Shown here: positions 1-5,237 of the stretch, one piece after another | How the letters are laid out: each line of letters starts with the position of its first letter | Position numbering within the stretch: position 1 is the first letter of the stretch | Assembly (NCBI GenBank): GCA_900546795.1 | Contig: UREG01000090.1 | Location: forward strand, 1 to 5,859 | Origin: an uncultured Veillonellaceae bacterium | Lineage (GTDB): Bacteria; Bacillota; Negativicutes; Veillonellales; Megasphaeraceae | DNA: 5,859 bases | Reading direction: 5' to 3' | The notes under the pieces: model-generated | The model's database searches: none | Seen by the model: the letters and a program-made list of their open reading frames with translations, nothing else | Told to the model about the DNA's origin: nothing | Made by a program: the position numbers and the translations under genes

Positions 1-55
1 GTCGTCCGCCGGCAATGAAGTGACGGCAAGCCTGTATGTACGGCGCGCTTTTTAA
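1..55 (+). CDS. Possible C-terminal tail of an upstream gene (partial)
   Basis: In the second forward frame the left edge is open for 17 codons (SSAGNEVTASLYVRRAF) and ends in TAA at 53-55. The other two forward frames stop within the first 21 bases. The stretch is much richer in G+C than the A+T-rich leader that follows it, as expected if coding sequence ends here. I do not recognise the tail. Regulators are common next to permease-amidohydrolase pairs, so a regulator is possible, but nothing in 17 residues shows it. A leftward frame starting at ATG 77-79 is also open to the window edge but lacks a ribosome binding site, so the forward reading is only mildly preferred. Confidence 0.3.
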   Translation, partial: SSAGNEVTASLYVRRAF

Positions 56-127
56 CCGTGTATTCGATAAAGGAGCCATTGTATTTTAAAATAAATACAT
101 TTTATGAAAAGCCGGAAGCTGAGTAAA

Positions 128-174
128 AAATATACTGTACTTAGGGAGCTGAATACCCTGGGTACAGTATATTT
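128..174. promoter_or_regulatory. Long hairpin / inverted repeat, candidate operator or leftward terminator
   Basis: AAATATACTGTAC (128-140) and GTACAGTATATTT (162-174) are perfect 13-bp inverted repeats. The stem continues inward with TTAGGG (141-146) against CCCTGG (156-161), which adds six pairs, two of them G-U. The loop is nine bases (147-155). Read rightward there is no T-tract, so it is a poor terminator for a rightward transcript. Read leftward the stem runs straight into TTTTTT (complement of 125-130), the shape of an intrinsic terminator, although no leftward gene is visible. The arm sequence recurs at 260-269 near the candidate transcription start, which favours a protein-binding site. 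The structure is certain and the role is inferred. Confidence 0.6.
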
Positions 175-223
175 ATATGCTGGTAAAAAATCCTTTTGTA
201 TGAGGTGAACATTTGAAAAGTCT

Positions 224-252
224 TTGGTAAAAACACATTTGTCTTATAAAAT
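224..252 (+). promoter_or_regulatory. Candidate sigma-A promoter for the DUF3100-amidohydrolase operon
   Basis: TTGGTA at 224-229 and TAAAAT at 247-252 are separated by 17 bp, giving an expected start near 259 and a leader RNA of about 65 bases. The -10 box is good and the -35 box is moderate. The element TACAGTATAT at 260-269 would lie at about +2 to +11, a position suited to repression. Confidence 0.45.
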
Positions 253-259
253 GTTTTTA

Positions 260-269
260 TACAGTATAT
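260..269 (+). repeat. Third copy of TACAGTATAT, candidate operator
   Basis: TACAGTATAT at 260-269 is identical to bases 163-172 in the right arm of the upstream hairpin, and its complement lies at 130-139 in the left arm. Three exact 10-base copies within 140 bp upstream of one operon suggest a regulator-binding element, but the A+T-rich background makes chance harder to exclude. Confidence 0.4.
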
Positions 270-325
270 ACAGAAAGATAAAAAGATAGTACACTCTTAC
301 TAAGAGCTAGAAGGAGGTTATGTAT

Positions 326-1615
326 ATGGATTTGATTCGAAATTGGAAGGTGCATGTATTTGCGCTGTGTATTGTGGCGATTGCCGAATGGATTGGCGTG
401 CATAAATTTGGGCTGGTGGTATTTCTGCCGTTATTTTATGCGCTGGTTTTAGGCGGTATTTTGAGTTATCCTTCTTTGGGTATCATGACTGAAAAAATGA
501 TGGATCGGGCCGGGCATTTCATGCCGATTGCGATGTTTTATCTTTTGGTAAAGATCGGGCTTGGCATTGGGCCGAACCTGCACATGCTGCTCAATTCAGG
601 CTGGGCGCTTATCATGCAGGAGTTCGGACATTTCTTGGGAACGATTTTGTTTGGTCTGCCGGTAGCCTTGTTTTTAAAAATGGGGCGGGAAGCGATTGGC
701 GCCTGCTACTCGATTGACCGGGAGCCGAATGTGGCTATTATCGCGGAAAAATATGGGATTTTTTCTCCGGAAGGCCGGGGCGTTATGGGCATGTATATCT
801 GCGGAACGCTGTTTGGCGCGCTGTGGATTTCTATTTTAAGCGGTATCGTTGCCAGAATGGATGTTTTTCATCCGTATGCGCTGGCTATGGGCGGCGGAAT
901 CGGCAGCGCCAGTATGATGGCTGCTTCTATCGGGTCGATTGTGGCTGTATATCCGGAAGAAGCGCAGAAAATACAAGCGTATGCCGGCGCAGCAAATTTG
1001 ATGACTTCCGTGCTGGGAATTTATTTTGCTCTTTTTATTTCCCTGCCGGTTACGATTAAAGTATACGAATGGATTACAGGAGATAAACGGACGGAAGACG
1101 TTGTTGTAGCGGAAGAAGAGAAAAAAGCTCAGCTCGGCGGAACGGAAGAGAAAAAAGGGTTTGCAGAAAAATTTGGCGATATCATTTTTATTTTAGTGCT
1201 TACCGGTATTTTAGGAACGCTGGGCAATACGATCGGACACGGCGGCTCTCTTGCGGACGGTGCGCTTGGTTCTGCGGTGCTGATTGGCATTGGTCTGCTG
1301 GGAATATTGATTGCCCATATCCCCGGTCTTAGCAAAGTTCCCGTCGTATTTTGGGTATCGATTGTAGCCGTGATCTTGTCGATTCCGTCTGTGCCGGGTT
1401 CTGCATGGATCATCAAAGCGACGAACCATATCGATTTCTTGTCGACCACAACGCCGATTCTGGCGTATGGCGGCTTGTCTTTAGGGAAAGATATCCCGGC
1501 ATTTAAGCGTCTGTCTTGGCGGATCGTGCCGGTAGCGCTGATGGTGGCGACCGGCTCGTTTATCTGCGCTACGGTGATGGCGGAAATCGTGCTTCATCTG
1601 GAAGGGATATTCTAG
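326..1615 (+). CDS. DUF3100 family multi-pass membrane protein, putative permease
   Basis: A 429-residue integral membrane protein that I recognise as DUF3100 family, whose function is not established. I see about 11-12 hydrophobic segments (near 10-23, 28-48, 64-88, 100-120, 152-177, 183-208, 221-249, 284-303, 314-333, 337-357, 371-388 and 399-424). A charged cytoplasmic-looking loop at about 250-283 splits it into two halves. Distinctive polar or glycine motifs are REAIGACYSIDREPN (121-135) and GGGIGSASMMAAS (189-201). The two-half layout is like secondary transporters. The start is placed at ATG 326 because AAGGAGG at 311-317 lies 8 bases before it but only 2 before the in-frame ATG at 320. 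It is followed after 35 bp by an M20 amidohydrolase, so uptake or export of that enzyme's substrate or product is the likely role. This is inference from context. Confidence 0.85.
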   Translation: MDLIRNWKVHVFALCIVAIAEWIGVHKFGLVVFLPLFYALVLGGILSYPSLGIMTEKMMDRAGHFMPIAMFYLLVKIGLGIGPNLHMLLNSGWALIMQEFGHFLGTILFGLPVALFLKMGREAIGACYSIDREPNVAIIAEKYGIFSPEGRGVMGMYICGTLFGALWISILSGIVARMDVFHPYALAMGGGIGSASMMAASIGSIVAVYPEEAQKIQAYAGAANLMTSVLGIYFALFISLPVTIKVYEWITGDKRTEDVVVAEEEKKAQLGGTEEKKGFAEKFGDIIFILVLTGILGTLGNTIGHGGSLADGALGSAVLIGIGLLGILIAHIPGLSKVPVVFWVSIVAVILSIPSVPGSAWIIKATNHIDFLSTTTPILAYGGLSLGKDIPAFKRLSWRIVPVALMVATGSFICATVMAEIVLHLEGIF

Positions 1616-1650
1616 GCATATAAGAAGGTAAGGATAAGAGGTGCTGTATC

Positions 1651-2961
1651 ATGATGACGAAAGAAGAAATGAAAAAAGCCGTCTGCGATGCGATCGAACG
1701 GCGGTTTGAAGATATTCGGGGATTTGGCCAGTCGGTATATGCCGAACCGGAATTGGGATATAAAGAAGTAAAGACATCGGAAAAGGTAAAAAGGGTATTT
1801 GATGAATTAAAGATTCCGTATACAGACGGCTGGGGCATTCATGGCGTCAAAGGCCGGATGAAAGGGAAATCGTCGAAACGAACGGTTGCGGTTCTGGGCG
1901 AATTGGATGCGGTGGTTTGCCGCAGCCATCCGGCAGCTAATGAAGAAACGGGGGCAGCCCATTGCTGCGGACACCATGTGCAGCTGTCCGATATGCTGGG
2001 CATTGCCATGGCGTTTCATGATACGGGCGTTATGGAAGAGCTGGGCGGCGATGTTGTGTTTTTTGCGGTGCCGGCCGAAGAATGCATCGAGATCGAATAT
2101 CGGAACACGCTGCGGGCAAAAGGAAAAATCAAATATCTGGGCGGCAAAGAAGAAATTATTGCGCAAGGCGGTTTTGACGATATTGATGCGGCAATGCAGA
2201 TGCATGTCAACACGACGGCCGATCCGGCGGGAGATATTCAGATCGGCGGATCCTGCGACGGATTTATCAGCAAGCTGATTTCGTACCGGGGGAAAGCGGC
2301 GCATGCCGCGGCGGCGCCTCATGAAGGGATCAATGCGCTCAATGCGGCAATGCTGGGAATCATGGGCGTAAACGCATTGCGGGAAACGTTCCGGGAAGAA
2401 GAATTTGTCCGGTTCCATCCGATTATCACTTCCGGCGGAGATCTGGTAAACGTGGTGCCGGACTCGGTCCGCATGGAAAGTTATGTTCGGGCGGCGTCTG
2501 TCGAAGGGCTGACGAAATACAACGAAGATATTGACCGGGCGCTGAAAGCGGGCGCTATGGCGGTCGGTGCGGAATGTGATATTCAGAACCTGCCCGGCTA
2601 TCTGCCGATGCATCAGGACAAAACGATGACGAAACTGCTGGAAGAAAATTGTCATCAGATTTTTGGCAAAGAACATACGATTCAGGGCCGGCAGGAAGCC
2701 GGCAGTACGGATATGGGCGACGTATCCCATCTCATGCCGATCATTCATCCGTGGGTAGGCTGCGTGCACGGCGCTCTTCACAGCGCGGAGTTTACCGTGT
2801 TTGAAGAACGGACGGCGTATATCAAAACGACCCAGGCGCTGGCGATGGTCATCATTGATTTATTGTACGACGGCGCCGCCTGCCTGGAAGAACTGCTGGC
2901 AGGGTATACGCCGGCGATGACAAAAGAAGAATATCTGGTATATATGGAATCAATCAAATAA
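1651..2961 (+). CDS. M20 family metallo-amidohydrolase (AbgB / aminoacylase-like)
   Basis: A 436-residue cytoplasmic enzyme of peptidase family M20, of the aminoacylase/carboxypeptidase-like branch that includes IAA-amino-acid hydrolases and AbgB. These cleave an amide bond to release an amino acid. Landmarks in order are: GELDAV (83-88), HCCGHH (104-109) with expected metal ligands Cys106 and His108, PAEE (141-144) with the general base and metal-ligand glutamates, MQMHV with His185, a small dimerisation domain starting at about 205 with GKAAHAAAAPHEG, GSTDMGDVSH (351-360), and the final ligand His377 in LHSAEF. There is no signal peptide and the length is normal. ATG 1651 is chosen because GAGG at 1638-1641 lies 9 bases upstream; ATG 1654 is next. 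The gene is the second of an operon with the DUF3100 protein. The substrate cannot be read from the sequence: p-aminobenzoyl-glutamate, another N-acyl amino acid or a peptide are all possible. Confidence 0.92.
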   Translation: MMTKEEMKKAVCDAIERRFEDIRGFGQSVYAEPELGYKEVKTSEKVKRVFDELKIPYTDGWGIHGVKGRMKGKSSKRTVAVLGELDAVVCRSHPAANEETGAAHCCGHHVQLSDMLGIAMAFHDTGVMEELGGDVVFFAVPAEECIEIEYRNTLRAKGKIKYLGGKEEIIAQGGFDDIDAAMQMHVNTTADPAGDIQIGGSCDGFISKLISYRGKAAHAAAAPHEGINALNAAMLGIMGVNALRETFREEEFVRFHPIITSGGDLVNVVPDSVRMESYVRAASVEGLTKYNEDIDRALKAGAMAVGAECDIQNLPGYLPMHQDKTMTKLLEENCHQIFGKEHTIQGRQEAGSTDMGDVSHLMPIIHPWVGCVHGALHSAEFTVFEERTAYIKTTQALAMVIIDLLYDGAACLEELLAGYTPAMTKEEYLVYMESIK

Positions 2962-2976
2962 GAATATACCAGACGA

Positions 2977-3004
2977 AACGGCTGCCTTTGGGCAGTCGTT
3001 TTTT
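2977..3004 (+). terminator. Intrinsic terminator of the DUF3100-amidohydrolase operon
   Basis: AACGGCTGCC (2977-2986) pairs with GGCAGTCGTT (2991-3000), with one G-U pair, around a TTTG loop. A run of six T's (2999-3004) follows. It begins 15 bases after the amidohydrolase stop. Confidence 0.9.
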
Positions 3005-3009
3005 ATCGC

Positions 3010-3040
3010 TTGACCTGGAGCAGACTCCAGGATATATACT
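3010..3040 (+). promoter_or_regulatory. MerR-type promoter with dyad operator upstream of the flavodoxin-family gene
   Basis: TTGACC (3010-3015) and TATACT (3035-3040) are separated by 19 bp. A perfect 7-bp dyad, CCTGGAG (3014-3020) and CTCCAGG (3025-3031) around CAGA, lies within and just at the edge of this spacer. Promoters activated by MerR-family regulators typically have 19-20 bp spacers holding such a dyad. An alternative -10, TATATA at 3033-3038, would give a normal 17-bp spacer, in which case the dyad would act as an ordinary repressor site. The same -35/-10 layout and ACTCCAG half-site occur before the lipoprotein operon. Confidence 0.7.
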
Positions 3041-3075
3041 AGAAATATACTAGGAAAATGTGAGGAGGAATGACG

Positions 3076-3693
3076 ATGAAGGTATTGATGATAAATGGAA
3101 GTCCCCATCCGGAAGGAAATACGGCGCTGGCTTTGCGGGAAATGGAAGCCGTCTTTGCCGCAGAAGGGATTGGCACAAAATTGGTTACCATCGGCAATAA
3201 AGCGATCCGCGGGTGCGTGGCTTGTCATGCCTGTTCTAAATTAGGGCGGTGCGTCTTTGCGGATGAAGTGAACGAACTGGCGCAGGACTTTGAAGAGGCG
3301 GACGGATTGGTCGTCGGTTCGCCGGTATATTATGCGTCGGCAAATGCGACTCTGATCGCGTTTCTGGATCGGCTCTTTTACAGCACGCCTTTTGATAAGA
3401 CAATGAAAGTCGGCGCGGCTGTGGCGGCAGCGCGCCGGGGCGGCACGTCGGCAACGTTCGACGAGCTGAACAAGTATTTTACCATTTCCGGCATGCCTGT
3501 CGCTTCCAGCCAGTATTGGAACAGCGTGCACGGCAGAGAGGCCGGAGAAGCTGCGCAGGATCTGGAAGGATTGCAGACGATGCGCACATTGGCGCGGAAT
3601 ATGGCTTTTCTGATGAAGAGCATCGCGCTGGGAAAAGAAGCGTACGGTCTGCCGGAAAAAGAACCGTTTGCGCGGACGAATTTTATTCGCTGA
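3076..3693 (+). CDS. Flavodoxin-fold NAD(P)H-dependent FMN oxidoreductase with four-cysteine motif
   Basis: A 205-residue cytoplasmic flavoprotein of the NADPH-dependent FMN reductase / iron-sulfur-flavoprotein-like group. The N-terminal strand MKVLMINGSP followed by HPEGNT (1-16) is the FMN phosphate-binding loop. GCVACHACSKLGRC (46-59) gives cysteines 47, 50, 53 and 59, spaced CX2CX2CX5C, which fits the compact motif that holds a 4Fe-4S cluster in iron-sulfur flavoproteins. DGLVVGSPVYYASANA (77-91) is the second flavin-contact region. ATG 3076 is chosen over in-frame ATG 3070 because GGAGG at 3064-3068 lies 7 bases before the former and only 1 before the latter. It is monocistronic, with its own promoter and a terminator at 3786-3834. 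The electron acceptor is unknown; quinone, flavin or electrophile reduction are typical for the family. Whether the cysteines bind a cluster is inferred. Confidence 0.88.
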   Translation: MKVLMINGSPHPEGNTALALREMEAVFAAEGIGTKLVTIGNKAIRGCVACHACSKLGRCVFADEVNELAQDFEEADGLVVGSPVYYASANATLIAFLDRLFYSTPFDKTMKVGAAVAAARRGGTSATFDELNKYFTISGMPVASSQYWNSVHGREAGEAAQDLEGLQTMRTLARNMAFLMKSIALGKEAYGLPEKEPFARTNFIR

Positions 3694-3711
3694 CCACAGA
3701 AAATAAAAATG

Positions 3712-3772
3712 GCGCTTCCAAAATAAAAGCGCATAATCAAAAAACTGCAGCAGGAACAATGAGAGTGCAGTT
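3712..3772 (+). other. Two small inverted repeats in the flavodoxin-family 3' region
   Basis: GCGCTT (3712-3717) pairs with AAGCGC (3727-3732), and AACTGCA (3743-3749) pairs with TGCAGTT (3766-3772). Neither is followed by a T-run, so they are not terminators by themselves. They could fold in the 3' end of the flavodoxin-family mRNA ahead of the terminator. Confidence 0.35.
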
Positions 3773-3785
3773 GATATAGAAGAAG

Positions 3786-3834
3786 AACGCCCGTTTCCAG
3801 CGTGCAGAAACGCTTGTTGGAGGCGGGCGTTTTT
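3786..3834 (+). terminator. Terminator between convergent genes, possibly bidirectional
   Basis: AACGCCCG (3786-3793) pairs with CGGGCGTT (3824-3831). An inner stem of TCCA/TGGA and AGCGT/ACGCT lies within, with a small bulge. Five T's (3830-3834) follow on the + strand, which terminates the flavodoxin-family transcript. On the minus strand the stem is followed by a weaker T-rich run (complement of 3780-3787). Because it begins only a few bases beyond the stop codon of the leftward gene, it probably ends that operon as well. Confidence 0.85.
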
Positions 3835-3838
3835 GTGT

Positions 3839-4561
3839 TTATATAGAGGCGGCAGATGCCTGCACTTCTTTCAGCAGACCGGCGGCGGTTTGCGCCTGTT
3901 CTCCAGAGCCTTGCGCCTGGATTACGGCCAGCAGTTCTGTTAATTCTTCCGGCGATGCTCCGGCTCGCAGGGCCATCGCTAAGTGCGCGCGGATCTGCGG
4001 TTCTGTGCCGGTCATGCTGGCAAGGGCGGCGACGGTGGCAAGTTCCCGATATTTGGGACTGAGGGCATCTCTAAAGAAGATATCGGCAAACAGGTGCTGT
4101 TTAAGGAAATCGTTCAGGGCGGGAACGAATACCTGATATCCTGACGGGGGCGTATCGGCAGGAACGCCGGAAAGGGCAGCCCGCACTTCGGCGCCGTATC
4201 GATCGCGGTCCAGATCTGGCGGCATCGGAGTGGATTCCGGTCCCTGCGTATCTTCAATTCCTCGGGCATGGCGATTCTGCAGCACTCCCATGAACGCGGT
4301 GACGCCGTTTAAGCTGCGGGGAAATCCGCAGTATGCATAAAGCTGGATCAGGACTTCTTTGATTTCATTGACAGTCAGCCCTTTATCCAGGCCGTCGGCC
4401 AGCGCGGTTTTTAACTGCGGAATATTTCCCGCCGCCGTATGAGACGCAATAGCGGCGACTGCGGATACTCTGGCGTCTAGCGATGCGGCAGATGCGGAAA
4501 GCGGCAGAAACGAAGAGGAAAGAAAAAGGGCGGTTACAATAGCGGCAGATAGTTTTTTCAT
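3839..4561 (-). CDS. Exported double-domain carboxymuconolactone decarboxylase family protein
   Basis: A 240-residue protein with two tandem CMD/AhpD-like helical domains. The N-terminus (MKKLSAAIVTALFLSSSFLPL, then SASA) is a clear Sec signal peptide with probable cleavage after Ala25, so it works outside the cytoplasmic membrane. Domain one (about 27-105) has GLTVNEIKEVLIQLYAYCGFPRSLNG. Domain two (about 145-235) has SPKYRELATVAALASM, then His193 and AGASPEELTEL. Neither domain has the CxxC redox pair of AhpD, and Cys78 is the only cysteine of the mature protein, so peroxidase-partner chemistry of the AhpD kind is unlikely. ATG at 4561 is chosen because GAGGTG lies just upstream at optimal spacing; a GTG three codons earlier falls inside that site. 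It follows the lipoprotein gene by 39 bp, is probably co-transcribed with it, and ends against a terminator. The reaction is unknown. Confidence 0.88.
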   Translation of the reverse strand: MKKLSAAIVTALFLSSSFLPLSASAASLDARVSAVAAIASHTAAGNIPQLKTALADGLDKGLTVNEIKEVLIQLYAYCGFPRSLNGVTAFMGVLQNRHARGIEDTQGPESTPMPPDLDRDRYGAEVRAALSGVPADTPPSGYQVFVPALNDFLKQHLFADIFFRDALSPKYRELATVAALASMTGTEPQIRAHLAMALRAGASPEELTELLAVIQAQGSGEQAQTAAGLLKEVQASAASI

Positions 4562-4600
4562 AGGAATCACCTCATAGATACGATGGATAAAGAAAAACGG

Positions 4601-5101
4601 TTAAGGGGAAACGGGCCGCAGCTCGACGGTTTGATTTTCCGGGAGCGCAGTCAGCTTATCCATATCTTCCGGAACGATTTGACCAATGGGAGCCAAAGCA
4701 GAGTCCGGCTCGGATTTATAGTCTCGATAGAAGATAGCCAGATTGCCCCAGGGGATATAATAAGTTACTGCGCCGGCCTTGGCGATTGCTCCCGGACTTT
4801 TTTGCAGCGCATCGGACGGAAGCTTTTGTTTCAGATAGGCAATTTTTTCCGTTCCATGGAAATCTTCAAACGGCAGAGCTGCGGGGAGCTGGGCAAGAAA
4901 GGCTTTGGCTGCCGGCGTATCTTCCAGCTGCACACGGACGATCTGATCGTTCCAGTGCATTTCTACGATGGGAAGAGGGGATGAAGAAGCGTTGGGAGCA
5001 GGAGCCGGCGGCGCAGCGGGCGGAGCGCTGGAAAGCGCGCAGGCTGTACAGGAAAGAGCAAGGGCGCATAAAAGAAGCGCGCGGGAACCGGTACGAAGCA
5101 T
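4601..5101 (-). CDS. Cyclophilin-like fold lipoprotein
   Basis: A 166-residue putative lipoprotein. Residues 1-21 form a type II-like signal (MLRTGSRALLLCALALSCTAC), with Cys21 or Cys18 as the lipidated residue; the lipobox is not canonical. An Ala/Pro/Ser-rich linker runs to about 44. The rest matches the cyclophilin-like family common in anaerobes: VEMHWNDQIVRVQLEDTPAA (47-65), LPFEDFHGTEKIAYL (76-90) and VTYYIPWGNLAIFYRDY (112-128), then an IGQI strand. These proteins share the cyclophilin beta-barrel, but prolyl isomerase activity is not established for them. The start at 5101 is supported by GGAGG 9 bases upstream and by the signal sequence immediately after it; the frame stays open upstream only through promoter DNA. 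It is the first gene of the operon with the exported CMD protein, under a MerR-type promoter. Confidence 0.85.
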   Translation of the reverse strand: MLRTGSRALLLCALALSCTACALSSAPPAAPPAPAPNASSSPLPIVEMHWNDQIVRVQLEDTPAAKAFLAQLPAALPFEDFHGTEKIAYLKQKLPSDALQKSPGAIAKAGAVTYYIPWGNLAIFYRDYKSEPDSALAPIGQIVPEDMDKLTALPENQTVELRPVSP

Positions 5102-5145
5102 AGAAAAGCACCTCCAATATAATAGAAATAGTTGTGTATATAGGC

Positions 5146-5176
5146 AGTATAAAAGCTGGAGTGCAGACGAAGTCAA
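5146..5176 (-). promoter_or_regulatory. MerR-type promoter of the lipoprotein-CMD operon
   Basis: On the minus strand TTGACT (5176-5171) and TATACT (5151-5146) are separated by 19 bp, too long for an unaided promoter. ACTCCAG (5162-5156) sits at spacer positions 9-15, exactly where ACTCCAG sits in the promoter at 3010-3040. The left half-site is degenerate, so the dyad is imperfect. The predicted RNA start leaves a leader of about 38 bases with a GGAGG site. It lies back-to-back with the promoter of the gene at 5238. Confidence 0.6.
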
Positions 5177-5180
5177 GAAA

Positions 5181-5210
5181 TTGGAGAAAAAAACAGAATT
5201 TTTGTATAAT
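5181..5210 (+). promoter_or_regulatory. Sigma-A promoter of the small exported protein gene
   Basis: TTGGAG (5181-5186) and a consensus TATAAT (5205-5210) are 18 bp apart, giving a leader of roughly 20 bases that carries the ribosome binding site GAAAGGAGAGG (5222-5232). Its -35 box is only 4 bp from the -35 box of the divergent lipoprotein promoter, so the two polymerases could compete. Confidence 0.65.
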
Positions 5211-5237
5211 AGAAAAAAGGGCGAAAGGAGAGGCACT

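Larger units (their letters stand above)
56..325 (+). other. A+T-rich leader and intergenic region upstream of the DUF3100 operon
   Basis: This stretch has no convincing gene. It holds a 7-bp inverted repeat (80-86 with 93-99), a long hairpin (128-174), a candidate promoter (224-252), a third copy of the hairpin-arm sequence (260-269), a small dyad CTCTTA-C-TAAGAG (294-306) and the ribosome binding site of the next gene (311-317). The 9-mer TGGTAAAAA occurs twice, at 181-189 and 225-233. Confidence 0.7.

Noticed and set aside
1..79. Leftward frame starting ATG at 77-79 and open to the window edge
   Set aside because: It has no Shine-Dalgarno sequence upstream, its start lies in the A+T-rich intergenic stretch, and the forward 17-codon tail explains the same bases at least as well.
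56..325. Riboswitch or T-box in the DUF3100 leader
   Set aside because: No conserved T-box or known riboswitch core could be recognised. The main hairpin lies upstream of the best promoter, so it would not be in the transcript.
1807..2781. Long open frame of 324 codons on the minus strand
   Set aside because: It lies fully antisense to the M20 amidohydrolase, whose catalytic motifs are intact. The product is Arg/His/Phe-rich without any domain, as expected for a shadow frame, and no ribosome binding site was evident.
3241..3759. Minus-strand frame of 172 codons opposite the flavodoxin-family gene
   Set aside because: It is antisense to a well-supported gene, and its Arg/Cys/Phe-rich product has no domain.
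4562..4570. GTG start three codons before the chosen CMD start
   Set aside because: The GTG lies inside the Shine-Dalgarno sequence GAGGTG, which is placed correctly for the ATG at 4561.
4583..4984. Forward frame of 133 codons opposite the lipoprotein gene
   Set aside because: It is antisense to a recognisable cyclophilin-like protein, has no ribosome binding site, and its product has no recognisable features.
4968..5237. Upstream extension of the small exported protein frame
   Set aside because: The frame is open from 4968, but this part is antisense to the lipoprotein gene and runs through both promoters. The signal peptide and ribosome binding site fix the start at 5238.
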